A stretch of 64,000 nucleotides of DNA from DATBVX01 sp963695985 (GTDB taxonomy: Bacteria > Pseudomonadota > Gammaproteobacteria > Steroidobacterales > Steroidobacteraceae), in the NCBI GenBank assembly GCA_963695985.1, contig CAVOIC010000004.1:124001-188000 (forward strand), given 5' to 3'. The translations under genes and the position numbers were made by a program. The number at the start of each line of letters is the position of its first letter. Position 1 is the stretch's first letter. Below are positions 7,507 through 16,819 of this stretch, piece after piece. Under the pieces are notes generated by a model. That model searched no databases, was not told the DNA's origin, and saw only the letters and a list, made by a program, of their open reading frames with translations.

Positions 7507-8216
7507 TCGTCGATTTCCTCGTTGTCGTTGCGGCTGGTGAACACTACGTAGCTGCGGTATTCGACGCGGAACATGAAGCGGCGCGTGAGATAGGCGCGCA
7601 CGCCGCCGCCCACGTAACCGAGCTGGTCGGTGCGGTCTTGGGCCTGGCCGAGCGTGACGTTCGGCTGGGTGTGAATGACGCCCGTACCGAGCGTGAAGAA
7701 AGGTGATGCGCGCCACTCGGGGACGAATACGTGAGTGAGCCCGAGCGTCGCGAGGTAGCTGTTGGAGAACTCACCCAGCACGTGCGAGGCGCCGAGCTCG
7801 AGGGAGAGCTGTGAATTGAAGGCGAGCGCGCCGTAGATTGAAATGACGCTGGCGCCACCGAAGTCGCCGGCCAGCACGCCGGCCTCCCAGCGGTGTTCCG
7901 TGAACGACTCGCGCGAACCGTCGTTGAACGCCATCTGCTCGCCAGTGGGTTCCAGCGTGCGCAGCATCTGGCGCCGATCGACCCAACCCTCGCGGCGGTC
8001 CTCGGTGCGCACCTTGAACCAGTCGGTGCGGCGCTTGAGGATCTCGACCGCGGCGCCGCGCTCCACGACGTGGAAGATGGGATAGCCACGCCCCGGACCC
8101 GTATGCAGCTCGATGAATGGGTCGGCGACGACGACCTCCACGTACTTTTGTTCAGCACGGACCTGACCGGCAGGTAGGCAATACAGCAGCAGAGCGAGGA
8201 GCGGAAGCCACCGCAT
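7476..8216 (-). CDS. SH3 domain plus outer-membrane beta-barrel protein
   Basis: The product is 246 residues: a signal peptide (LLALLLYCLPAGQVRA), a bacterial SH3 domain (about 24-85: YVEVVVADPFIELHTGPG, WFKVRTEDRREGWVDRRQML), then an eight-stranded barrel ending GFAFFF. ATG 8216 is 4 bases after the stop of the haem lipoprotein gene, and the signal starts there. The barrel is similar in layout to the next gene product (ITVFF end), pointing to duplication. The SH3b part would face the periplasm and could bind peptidoglycan or a partner. It is in an operon with the haem lipoprotein and the second barrel. Confidence 0.8.
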   Translation of the reverse strand: MRWLPLLALLLYCLPAGQVRAEQKYVEVVVADPFIELHTGPGRGYPIFHVVERGAAVEILKRRTDWFKVRTEDRREGWVDRRQMLRTLEPTGEQMAFNDGSRESFTEHRWEAGVLAGDFGGASVISIYGALAFNSQLSLELGASHVLGEFSNSYLATLGLTHVFVPEWRASPFFTLGTGVIHTQPNVTLGQAQDRTDQLGYVGGGVRAYLTRRFMFRVEYRSYVVFTSRNDNEEIDEWRAGFAFFF

Positions 8217-8220
8217 CCCG

Positions 8221-10896
8221 TCAATTGAGCGGTGCGGCGAAGGGGTTGTTGTAGTACTGGGCACCAATGTCCAGCCATTCCGCGATCAGTCGCTTCTCCG
8301 CGTCGGTCAGAAAAGTCCCGTGGTCCACAGTACCCACGTTGGCGTCGAAGCGGCCGAAGAACTGCGTCGACGCGCGCGCACTACCCGCCACCATGGACGG
8401 ACTCACCGGCACCGGCACCAGCGTCGGCAAACCCGTCACTGGATCGATCGGACCCGGTACCAGCCGGTCCTGGAGCGCGCCCATGTTAACTTCCTGCTCG
8501 TTATCCGGGAACAGCAGTTCGCGATAGGAGTTGAAGTGGTCCGGCTGGTCGTTGGACGGGCCATCGGACAGGTCGAGCTGTCCGGCCGGCACGCGCGTCG
8601 CGTTGGCGGCGTCCTTCGGGCTGTGGCAGCTGGTGCACTTGTGATTGATCACGGCACCGGTTGCATCGACGTCGGGCACACCGTCATTGTTCGCGTCGAC
8701 TGTACGGTCAATTCCCCACAGCGGATGAATGATCTTCTCGTAGTTGATCACGATGCGGCAGTTGCCCGACCAGGGGACGCAGCCCGCGCTCGTCGGCGCG
8801 GTCGTCTTCAGGTCGCCGTAACGATACGCGACGCTTGGATCCTTCGCGCGCACCGCCGGGTCGGTCCAGACATCGTCGAAGATGACATCGACGCTGGGTG
8901 AGAGCGCGCGGCAGCTGTCCGTCGCGCAGCTGATGCGCGTCAAGGTCTGCGCCATCGTCTCGCCCATGTCCGCGAACAGCGCCGGATCCGTGTTCGGGAA
9001 GGGTTGACCGGTGGTCGGCGCGCCCGCATTCACCGAGGCGAACAGGTTCGAGCGCCCGTGCGAGCTTCCGCTCGTCGGGTCATGGCAGCCGGTGCACTCG
9101 ACGACCTCACCAGGGCGCACCTGCAGCCAGTTGTTGTGTCGCGGGCCGATGCGCCGGCCGTTGCGATCGAGGATGGAAATGTCGAGGGCGACGTTGGCCG
9201 GCACCTTGACCCGCACTGAGCCATCCGGCTGCACCGGCACATAGCCGAGGATCTCACGCATGAAGTTCACTGTGCCGAACGCGGTGTTGCGAAAATCGAG
9301 CGTGTCACGGTCGGGCATCGATACAGCCTTCTCGATGCGCAGGAAGCGCGCCGGCCGCTGGTCGGCAGTGGTTACGCCCGGATTCCTCAGCGTCGCGATG
9401 CCGCCGGGTGCGGTGTCGACGCCATCGATGTCGTAGACGCTGTGAATGTGCAGGATGCCGACACCCTCGCCCACGAGCGTTGAATCGAGGTCGACGCCCG
9501 ACACCTTGTCTAGTATCACGGGCGGGAGCGTACGCGGCTGCATCGTGACCACGTCGTTGATGATCACCCCTTCAACGGGGGGAACGACCGGGACCTGGGT
9601 CTGACGGTCCATGTCGTAGATCCAGATGCCGTACAGGGGCGGCGCCGGCTGCGTCGCCGGATTCGCAAGCCGATCGGGCGTGCACGGCACGATCACGTTG
9701 TTCTCCAGCACGCGGCACAGGCTCCAGCTCACGAGCATGCGATTCGTGCCGTCCTGCAGCGGATACACGGTGCTGAACAGTCCACCCTCTGACGGGCGCG
9801 TCGGGTCGGTCTGCACCTGATTGACTGTAGCGGGGACCTGGGCCGGGCCGGACAGCACGCCGACATTGGGCAGCGTGGGCTGGGTGTTCTCGACGTAGTT
9901 GGCGGTGTCGATGTTGACGATGTCGCCGCCGAACAGGGTTCCCGCAAAGGGGCGGACGAGGGACATCACGCGTCCGGTGAGCAGCTGGCGCGGTTGCAGG
10001 AACTGGATATCCGGCGCACCGGGCGTGCTCGTGTGGCTGTGCTTGCCGTAGAGCAGCTCGAGGCCCGTGCCGTCCGGGTTCGCCCGGTAGAGGCTCATCT
10101 CGTCATTGCCCGGGGCGTGATCCCAGCGCGAGAAGAAGATCTGTCCGTTGGCAAGCACGGAAGGATCCGTGTCGTTGCTCTGATTGAAGGAGATCTGGTG
10201 AATATCGCTGCCGTCGGGGTTCATCACGTGCAGCACGAACGCATCCTGGTTGCGGTCCTCATCTTGTGCCGCAAACTGCGGTTTGTTCTCATCGAGCAGG
10301 ATGGCGCGGGACTGGCGCTGGCGTGTAGAGGAGAAGACGATGCGGCCGTCTGGCAGGTAATGCGGTGCGACGTCGTGGCCTTCTCCCGCCACGGTGTCGG
10401 AGGGAATCACACGCCGCAGCGTGTCGCTCGGATGGTCGTACTCCCAGATGGCCCACTTCGGCAGGTCCGCCTCGTCGGCGTTCGGGTCGAATGGGCCGCG
10501 CATAGCAAAGACCAGTTTCTTGCCGTCGTACGAGGCCTCGACGTCGCGCACATCCCACTGCTCGGTATCGCCCGTGACGCGCTGTGTGATGTTTTGCTCG
10601 GGCGCGCTCGACGCCGCGCGATCGCGCAGGTACAGGTCGGCATCCACATTGAAGGTGCGCAGCACCTTGGCGTTGTCTTCGAGCTGCATCGCCATCGGGT
10701 CGGTCGGAATCGTGCGCTTGACGTAGGCGAGGGCGAAGTCGACGGTCGCCGGGTCGGCGCCCTGGCCGCTGCCCAGGCTCGGCGAGCTGCCACCGCCGCT
10801 ACAGGCGGCCAGGCTGAGAGTGCAAAGTGCAAGCGCCGCGGCGCTCCCGGCGACTGTCGCTCCGGCTGCATCGTTTCGCTTGCTGTACCTGCTCAT
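8221..10896 (-). CDS. Di-haem HzsA/PD40-like surface lipoprotein
   Basis: The product is 891 residues with a lipoprotein signal (LALCTLSLAACSGGG). The N-terminal half contains TolB/PD40-type propeller repeats (YDGKKLVFAMR, LPDGRIVFSSTRQ, LANGQIFFSRWD). The C-terminal half has two c-haem motifs, CTGCH (C601) and CTSCH (C754), in the arrangement of the hydrazine-synthase alpha-like family common outside anammox bacteria. ATG 10896 is chosen over 10935 because the signal peptide then has normal length. It is first in a minus-strand operon with two barrels, TlpA, DUF4266 and DUF3570, and divergent from two other haem proteins. It is probably an outer-membrane or surface electron carrier or oxidase. 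Hydrazine chemistry is not implied. Confidence 0.83.
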   Translation of the reverse strand: MSRYSKRNDAAGATVAGSAAALALCTLSLAACSGGGSSPSLGSGQGADPATVDFALAYVKRTIPTDPMAMQLEDNAKVLRTFNVDADLYLRDRAASSAPEQNITQRVTGDTEQWDVRDVEASYDGKKLVFAMRGPFDPNADEADLPKWAIWEYDHPSDTLRRVIPSDTVAGEGHDVAPHYLPDGRIVFSSTRQRQSRAILLDENKPQFAAQDEDRNQDAFVLHVMNPDGSDIHQISFNQSNDTDPSVLANGQIFFSRWDHAPGNDEMSLYRANPDGTGLELLYGKHSHTSTPGAPDIQFLQPRQLLTGRVMSLVRPFAGTLFGGDIVNIDTANYVENTQPTLPNVGVLSGPAQVPATVNQVQTDPTRPSEGGLFSTVYPLQDGTNRMLVSWSLCRVLENNVIVPCTPDRLANPATQPAPPLYGIWIYDMDRQTQVPVVPPVEGVIINDVVTMQPRTLPPVILDKVSGVDLDSTLVGEGVGILHIHSVYDIDGVDTAPGGIATLRNPGVTTADQRPARFLRIEKAVSMPDRDTLDFRNTAFGTVNFMREILGYVPVQPDGSVRVKVPANVALDISILDRNGRRIGPRHNNWLQVRPGEVVECTGCHDPTSGSSHGRSNLFASVNAGAPTTGQPFPNTDPALFADMGETMAQTLTRISCATDSCRALSPSVDVIFDDVWTDPAVRAKDPSVAYRYGDLKTTAPTSAGCVPWSGNCRIVINYEKIIHPLWGIDRTVDANNDGVPDVDATGAVINHKCTSCHSPKDAANATRVPAGQLDLSDGPSNDQPDHFNSYRELLFPDNEQEVNMGALQDRLVPGPIDPVTGLPTLVPVPVSPSMVAGSARASTQFFGRFDANVGTVDHGTFLTDAEKRLIAEWLDIGAQYYNNPFAAPLN

Positions 10897-11400
10897 CGTG
10901 TCATCCCGGATCCTTAGATTCGGATCCGCCTCCACATCGGCCCGTCACGGGCCCCTGCATTTGCTCTACGTCGCTCGCGCTTCGGTCGGTGATCCTTAGG
11001 CAGCGCGTGATCGTCATCACAATTCGCAAAAGTCATCTCAGCTGTCGGTGCCCGCAGTGCGCCTCGGTGACGCAACGTAATCTGCTCGAGGGTACCGTGC
11101 GCGCTTCACGCTGTGACTTCGGTCACGCGTTTCAGCGACTCTGTGCGCGCATTCCGGAGATGCTCCGGAGCCTATAAAAACAGGCATTTCCTCACTCTTC
11201 GAACGCGCGCGAAAACCGCTTCACCCAATACAGTGCGCGTCGTTGCTTATACACGCGCGTGAAGTGCAGCGTAATGTCGCCAAGGGGAGACGTCGGTGTC
11301 CTGAGACATTACGGCGCGCCTCGAGCGCTGCGTATATTGCCGCCCGACGCGAAGCCACTTTGAGTGGACCTGGGACGAAGGCATGCAAACGAGGACGCCT
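10897..11400. promoter_or_regulatory. Divergent control region with two GTGA-N6-TCAC sites
   Basis: These 504 bases separate the two haem-protein operons and hold no recognised gene. Two inverted motifs of CRP/FNR type occur, GTGATCGTCATCAC (11007-11020) and GTGACTTCGGTCAC (11113-11126), 106 bases apart. A TATAAAA (11174-11180) and a TATATT (11333-11338, 63 bases before the rightward ATG) are possible -10 elements. GAGGA at 11391-11395 is the ribosome site for the rightward gene. A CRP-family regulator acting on both operons is an inference. Confidence 0.5.
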
Positions 11401-12579
11401 ATGAACACGGCGAGACAACGCCCAGCGCGGCGCGCAGCCGCAACCAGCGCAGCCCTGGCGAGCTGCCTGCTGACAATTCTGGCGGCGACTGCGGCCGCCG
11501 GCCCACGCGAGCAGGCGAGGCGCATGCACGATCGCCTGGCCGGCACGCCACCGTCGGACGCGACACTCACGTTGATGGCCACCGACATCAGCAACAACAA
11601 TCCCGTGGCCGCGGCGATGAAGGCGATGGATGCCAGCTCGTTCTACAGCGTGACGCTGAAGAACTTCGCCACGCCCTGGACCAACCGCGACCAGACGGTG
11701 TTCGCGCCGCTCAACGACTACACCGCGACCGTCATCGGCATGGTGCGCGACGACGTGCCGTTCGATCAGGTGCTGTCCGCCGACATCCTGTACACCGGAC
11801 AGGGCATCTCACCCGGCTACTCGCCGGCGAACAACGATCACTATGAGGCCATGGAAACGCAGGGCGCTGATCTCAAGGCGGTGCTCGTGCGTCAGAACCA
11901 GTCGGCCTTGAATGGAATTCCGGCCTCCGCCACCGCTGGCGTGATTACCAGCCGCGCGGCCGCCCAGGCGTTCTTCATCGCCGGCACCAACCGCGCGATG
12001 TTCCGCTTCACCCTGATCAATCATCTGTGTCATGACCTGGAACAGATTCATGACACCTCGCGCCCGCCGGATCGCATCCGCCAGGACGTGAGCCGCAGCC
12101 CGGGCGGCGACAGCCGCATCTTTCTGAACGGCTGCATCGGCTGCCACAGCGGCATGGATCCGATGGCGCAGGCGTTCGCGTACTACAACTACGACGAGAC
12201 GCAGGGCCGGCTTGTTTACACCGCCGGCCAGGTGCAACCGAAGTACCACATCAACTCCGACAACTTTAAGGCGGGCTACGTGACGCCCGACGACCACTGG
12301 GACAACCGCTGGCGTCAGGGGCCGAATGCGTTGCTCGGATGGTCGCCGACGCTCTCGGGGAGCGGCGACGGCGCCAAGTCGCTGGGCCAGGAATTCGCCG
12401 CGAGCGATGCCTTCGCGCAGTGCCAGGTTGAGAAAGTGTTCCGCAACGTCTGCTTCCGCGATCCGAGCGACGGCACCGACCGCGCCAAGGTCGATGCGAT
12501 CGCCGCGATCTTCAAAGGCAACGGCTACAGCCTGAAGCGTGTGTTCGCGGAAACAGCCGCCTACTGCATGGGCGATTGA
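11401..12579 (+). CDS. Secreted mono-haem c-type cytochrome-like protein
   Basis: The product is 392 residues with an N-terminal signal (ALASCLLTILAATAAAG). One c-haem motif, CIGCHSG (C245), follows an all-helical N-terminal region, and a second helical part ends with paired Cys (VFRNVCFRD, AAYCMGD). ATG 11401 is preferred over ATG 11383 because GAGGA lies 5 bases upstream of it. It is followed after 11 bases by a di-haem LamG protein and then a Tat-exported DUF1501-like protein. This trio recalls the cytochrome/DUF1501 sets of planctomycetes and myxobacteria. The exact family was not identified; an extracytoplasmic oxidative or electron-transfer role is likely. Confidence 0.72.
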   Translation: MNTARQRPARRAAATSAALASCLLTILAATAAAGPREQARRMHDRLAGTPPSDATLTLMATDISNNNPVAAAMKAMDASSFYSVTLKNFATPWTNRDQTVFAPLNDYTATVIGMVRDDVPFDQVLSADILYTGQGISPGYSPANNDHYEAMETQGADLKAVLVRQNQSALNGIPASATAGVITSRAAAQAFFIAGTNRAMFRFTLINHLCHDLEQIHDTSRPPDRIRQDVSRSPGGDSRIFLNGCIGCHSGMDPMAQAFAYYNYDETQGRLVYTAGQVQPKYHINSDNFKAGYVTPDDHWDNRWRQGPNALLGWSPTLSGSGDGAKSLGQEFAASDAFAQCQVEKVFRNVCFRDPSDGTDRAKVDAIAAIFKGNGYSLKRVFAETAAYCMGD

Positions 12580-12590
12580 GGGAGAGGACC

Positions 12591-15047
12591 ATGAGCTCAT
12601 CGGTCATCAACGCTCGGGAAATTCCGTTCGCGCGGTTGCTGCGCGCCGGGCTCCTTGCCGCACTTGCGGCGCTCGCTCTCACGGCATGCAGCGGCAGCGG
12701 CCCCGCCACCGAGGCCAACCCGGTCACGACGCCGCCCAACCAGCCGACCTACTCGGGTCCGCCGCCGGCGACCGCGGACGTGCAGGCGTTCCGTATCAAC
12801 TTGTGGGACAACATCAAGGCGACCAATCGCTGCGGCCAGTGCCACACGGTTGGCGGCCAGACCCCGATGTTCGCGCGTCAGGACGACGTGAACCTCGCTT
12901 ACGATGCGGCCAACACGGTGGTCAACCTGACCGATCCTTCGCAGTCACGCATGGTTCTGAAGGTGGGCGGCGGTCACAACTGCTGGCTCGCTTCGCCGTC
13001 AGCCTGCGCTGACATTCTGACCACCTGGATTACCAACTGGGCCGGCGCAAGCGCGGGTACCGGCACGCAGATCAAGTTGCTGCCGCCGGTGCTCAAGGAT
13101 GTCGCGGCGAGTCGCAACTTCCCGGCGACGCCGCCCGCGGCCTATGCCGGCGTGCACAATCTTCTGACCGTGTACTGTTCGCGTTGCCACACTTCCAACG
13201 CGACCACGCCGCAGTCGCCGTACTTCGCTGCCGCGGACATCGACGAGTCCTACGAAGCGGCCAAGACCAAGATCAATCTCGACAACGCCGCAATGTCGCG
13301 CCTGGTCGTGCGCCTGCGCGACGAGCACCACAACTGCTGGGACGACTGCGCGGCCAATGCTGCGACGATGCAGGCGGCGATCCAGGCGATGATCGACCAG
13401 ATCGCGCCTACCCAGGTCGACCCGAGCCTGGTGATCAGCAAGGCACTCTCTTTATATGACGGTACCGTCGCGAGCGGCGGCAACCGCTTCGACAGCAACG
13501 CCATCGCCAAGTGGGAGTTCAAGACCGGCAACGGCAACACGGCTTACGACACCAGCGGCGTGGAACCGGCCCTGAACCTGACTTTCTCAGGCGACGTCAC
13601 GTGGGTCGGCGGCTGGGGCATCAACGTCAAGACCGGTGGCAAGGCGCAGGGCACCACCGGCGCCAGCAAGAAGCTGCATGACCTGATCACCGCGACCGGT
13701 GAGTACAGCATCGAGGCCTGGGTGGCACCCGCCAACGTAATGCAGGAGGACGCGAACATCATCAGCTACTCCGGCGGCAACATGGCGCGTAACTTCACGC
13801 TGGCGCAGCAGCAGTACCAGCTCGACTTCGCCAACCGCAGTTCGACCACGGATGGCAACGGCACACCGTCGCTGGTGACCAATGCCAACGACGAGGACCT
13901 GCAGGCCACCTTGCAGCACATCGTGGTGACATTCGATCCGGTCAACGGCCGGCGCGTGTACGTCAACGGCGAAGACACGGGCGACCGCGATGCGGCCGGT
14001 AACGCCAGCCTCAGCAATTGGGACGACACCTTCGCGTTCGTGCTGGGTAACGAAGTGTCGGGTAACCGGCAGTTCACCGGTGTCTATCGGCTGGTGGTGA
14101 TCCACAACCGTGTGCTCACGCAGGCGCAGATCCAGCAAAACTTCGCGGCGGGCGTGGGCGAGCGCTACTTCATGTTGTTCAGCGTCTCGCACCTCGTCAA
14201 CGTGCCGCAGAGCTACATCATGTTTGAGGTCAGCCAGTACGACAGCTACAGCTACCTCTTCAACAAACCGACGTTCATCAGCCTCGATCCGACCGCTACG
14301 CCCGGAACCATTCCGCTCAAGGCGATGCGCATCGGCGAGAACGGCATCGAGATGCCGGTCGGCCAGGCCTATCGGACGCTCGACACGACAATCAGCGATT
14401 CGCTCTACACGCCGGCGACCGGACAGCCGCTGTCGAACATCGGCACGGTCGTCGCACTCGAGAAGGGTCCGATGGATGACCTGTTCTTCCTGAGCTTCGA
14501 CCTGCTCGGCACCAACACCAATGTCCGAACCGAACCGGCGCCGCTGACCCCGGCTCCGCCGCCGGACGTGCCGCGTCCGTCGGACATCGGCGTGAAGACC
14601 TTCGATGAGATCAATGCATCGATGGCCGCGATCACCGGCGTGAGCCCGAACGCCGCCAGCGTCAAGGCGACCTACGACACGGTGAAGCAGCAGCTGCCGA
14701 CGGTGGAGAACATCCAGGCGTTCCTCGCCTCGCACCAGGTGGCGATCGCGCAGATGGCGATCTCATACTGCAGCGCGCTGGTCGATGACTCCACGAAGCG
14801 GACGCAGTTCTGGGGTGTCGATCCCCTCAACGCCGGCACCACGACCGCGCAGGTCGTCGACCCGCTGGTCGACAAGGTGATGGGGCTCAACCTGCAGTCG
14901 CAACCGGATCCGACAGCCGTGCGTAACGAGTTGACGACACTGTTCTCGACGAAGTTGTGTACTGGCGTCTGTTCAGATCCGCAGCGCATCAAGGTGAAGG
15001 CCACCTGTGCCGCGGCGCTAGGCAGTGCAGTCACGACTGTGCAGTAG
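12591..15047 (+). CDS. Di-haem lipoprotein with LamG/concanavalin-like domain
   Basis: The product is 818 residues with a lipoprotein signal (LALTACSGSG). Two c-haem motifs lie in the N-terminal third, CGQCH (C81) and CSRCH (C196). A LamG-type jelly roll follows at about residues 310-510 (YSIEAWVAP, LQHIVVTFDPVNGRRVYVNG, FTGVYRLVVIHNRVL), usually a carbohydrate- or polymer-binding module. The C-terminus is helical with several Cys. The start uses AGAGGA 4 bases upstream of ATG 12591. It is co-transcribed with the preceding mono-haem protein and the following DUF1501-like protein. The combination suggests a surface redox protein that docks on a polymer. Substrate and partner are unknown. Confidence 0.82.
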   Translation: MSSSVINAREIPFARLLRAGLLAALAALALTACSGSGPATEANPVTTPPNQPTYSGPPPATADVQAFRINLWDNIKATNRCGQCHTVGGQTPMFARQDDVNLAYDAANTVVNLTDPSQSRMVLKVGGGHNCWLASPSACADILTTWITNWAGASAGTGTQIKLLPPVLKDVAASRNFPATPPAAYAGVHNLLTVYCSRCHTSNATTPQSPYFAAADIDESYEAAKTKINLDNAAMSRLVVRLRDEHHNCWDDCAANAATMQAAIQAMIDQIAPTQVDPSLVISKALSLYDGTVASGGNRFDSNAIAKWEFKTGNGNTAYDTSGVEPALNLTFSGDVTWVGGWGINVKTGGKAQGTTGASKKLHDLITATGEYSIEAWVAPANVMQEDANIISYSGGNMARNFTLAQQQYQLDFANRSSTTDGNGTPSLVTNANDEDLQATLQHIVVTFDPVNGRRVYVNGEDTGDRDAAGNASLSNWDDTFAFVLGNEVSGNRQFTGVYRLVVIHNRVLTQAQIQQNFAAGVGERYFMLFSVSHLVNVPQSYIMFEVSQYDSYSYLFNKPTFISLDPTATPGTIPLKAMRIGENGIEMPVGQAYRTLDTTISDSLYTPATGQPLSNIGTVVALEKGPMDDLFFLSFDLLGTNTNVRTEPAPLTPAPPPDVPRPSDIGVKTFDEINASMAAITGVSPNAASVKATYDTVKQQLPTVENIQAFLASHQVAIAQMAISYCSALVDDSTKRTQFWGVDPLNAGTTTAQVVDPLVDKVMGLNLQSQPDPTAVRNELTTLFSTKLCTGVCSDPQRIKVKATCAAALGSAVTTVQ

Positions 15048-15074
15048 ACAAGAGTACCTCCGAGGATACGAGCC

Positions 15075-16652
15075 ATGATCAAACGTGGGAAAAAACGCGC
15101 TCTCGGACTCGATGAGCCGTTGCGTCACCAGAACCACAAGAAGCCCGTCACGCGCCGCGATTTCCTGGCGCAGGGCTTCCTGACTGGCTCGGCGACCGTG
15201 ATGGCGCCGAGCATTCTCGGCCTGCTGCTCAATCCGCGCATGGCGCGGGCACTGTCGCCGGACATCACCTTGCTCAAGGCGGCGTGCAACATCACCGCGG
15301 GGGCCGGCAAGATTCCTTTCATATGCTTCGATCTCGCGGGTGGTGCCAACATCGCCGGGTCGAATGTGCTTGTAGGGCAGCAGGGCGGACAGCTCGACCT
15401 GCTGTCCACGGCCGGCTATTCGAAACTCGGCTTGCCGGGCAACATGACGCCGGCCAGCTCAACGACCAATTTCGTGAACACGCAGTTCGGCCTGGCGTTC
15501 CACAGCGACAGTGCGTTCCTGCGCGGCATGTTGACGCGCGCCTCGGCGACGACGATGGCGCGAGTGAATGGGGCGGTAATCCCGGCGCGGTCCGAAAACG
15601 ACACCGGCAACAACCCGCACAATCCGATGTACGGCATCGCCAAGGCTGGTGCCAAAGGCGAGTTGCTCACGCTCATCGGTTCGCAGAGCTCCGACTCGGG
15701 CGGTAACTCGATGGCGCCCGCAATGATGATCGATCTGACGGTGCGCCCGACCAAGATCGACCGCACGACCGATGCCAAGGGTCTGGTCGATACGGGCGAG
15801 CTCGCAAGCTTGCTTCCCCAGGCAGACACCGTTTCGGTCATGGAATCGATCGAGCGTATCAGCAAGATGAAGCTCGACAGGGTCAGTACCAAGCTCGACG
15901 CCCCGGCGTTGACCGGCCCGAACGACGATGCCGCGAAGCAGCTGGCCCAGTGCGGTTACGTGAAGACCGCCTACCTCGCGGAATCATTCGGCAGTCCGAC
16001 TGCCGTCGATCCTTCAGCCGATCCGGATATCAAGGGCGGAGCCGGAATCTTCACCGACGCCGAGTACACCGGTGACCGCGAATTCGAAAAGACCGCCTCG
16101 GTCATGAAGCTGGTGGTCGAAGGACGTGCTGGCGCGGGAACCATCTCGATGGGCGGCTTCGACTATCACACCGGAGATCGCTCGACTGGCGAGGGGCGTG
16201 ACTTTCGTGCCGGCGTCTGCATGGGCGCGTGCCTGGAGTTCGCCGCGCGCCGTAACGTGCCGATCATGCTCTACGTATTCAGCGATGGCTCTTTGTCGAG
16301 CAACGGCATGATCGACAGCTCAACCGGTGGACGCGGCAAGGGCGTATGGACTGGCGACAACCAGTCGACTGCGGCTTCGTTCTTCCTGGTTTTCGATCCA
16401 AATGGTCGGCCCACCGCCACTCGGCAGCAGATCGGTTACTACCGCGCGAGCGGTGACGTGGAAACCGCATCCCATCCGGGCGCCAACGCGGTCAACTTGC
16501 TGGTCGAGACCGTGATCCTGAACTACATGGCGTTACACGGCGAACAGGGGAATTTCGCGAACCTGTTCCCGAACCATGGCCTCGGCAGTCCCGCGCTGCG
16601 CGACAGCCTCACGGCATTCGGTCCGATCGTGAACGGCAAGATCGGCGCCTGA
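15075..16652 (+). CDS. Tat-exported DUF1501-like protein
   Basis: The product is 525 residues with a twin-arginine signal, TRRDFLAQGFLTGSATVMAP (about 26-45), so it is exported folded. The body resembles the DUF1501 group (alkaline-phosphatase-like fold): FICFDLAGGANIAGSNVLVG early, and TISMGGFDYHTGDRSTGEGRDF plus MLYVFSDGSLSSNG late, which contribute possible metal ligands. It follows the LamG haem lipoprotein by 27 bases and closes the haem-protein operon before hairpins. DUF1501 proteins typically pair with large cytochrome or DUF1800/DUF1592 partners; here the partners are the two haem proteins. The enzymatic activity is not established. Confidence 0.8.
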   Translation: MIKRGKKRALGLDEPLRHQNHKKPVTRRDFLAQGFLTGSATVMAPSILGLLLNPRMARALSPDITLLKAACNITAGAGKIPFICFDLAGGANIAGSNVLVGQQGGQLDLLSTAGYSKLGLPGNMTPASSTTNFVNTQFGLAFHSDSAFLRGMLTRASATTMARVNGAVIPARSENDTGNNPHNPMYGIAKAGAKGELLTLIGSQSSDSGGNSMAPAMMIDLTVRPTKIDRTTDAKGLVDTGELASLLPQADTVSVMESIERISKMKLDRVSTKLDAPALTGPNDDAAKQLAQCGYVKTAYLAESFGSPTAVDPSADPDIKGGAGIFTDAEYTGDREFEKTASVMKLVVEGRAGAGTISMGGFDYHTGDRSTGEGRDFRAGVCMGACLEFAARRNVPIMLYVFSDGSLSSNGMIDSSTGGRGKGVWTGDNQSTAASFFLVFDPNGRPTATRQQIGYYRASGDVETASHPGANAVNLLVETVILNYMALHGEQGNFANLFPNHGLGSPALRDSLTAFGPIVNGKIGA

Positions 16653-16684
16653 GTCGACCCCCAAGCTCGTCTTACACGTGCTGC

Positions 16685-16736
16685 GATGTGGCGCGCCCAC
16701 GCGCCACATCCGGCATCTGTCGCCAAGCGGCGACTG
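16685..16736. other. Two adjacent hairpins after the haem/DUF1501 operon
   Basis: The first is a perfect 11-bp stem with a CCCA loop (16685-16695 with 16700-16710). The second is CTGTCGCC-AAGC-GGCGACTG (16717-16736). Neither has a T-tract, so they are not classical terminators. They may stabilise the upstream mRNA end or act as a Rho-dependent stop. The second resembles the palindrome at 46568. Confidence 0.55.
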
Positions 16737-16819
16737 CGGGAGTGTGCACGCAGTCGCGTATTATGTTCTCCCGGCGTGTAAGCTCCTGCACTCGCGTGCC
16801 GGAGGCTGGAATCAGCGAG

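Noticed and set aside
8221..10896. True hydrazine synthase (anammox)
   Set aside because: Only the alpha-like architecture is present. No beta/gamma subunits or hydrazine dehydrogenase are nearby, and such relatives are widespread in other bacteria.
13621..13680. Flavinylation site TTGAS in the LamG haem protein
   Set aside because: It lies in the variable start of the LamG domain, lacks the preceding Asp, and is probably chance.
13587..14735. 382-codon minus-strand open frame
   Set aside because: Antisense shadow of the LamG haem lipoprotein, with no recognisable domain.
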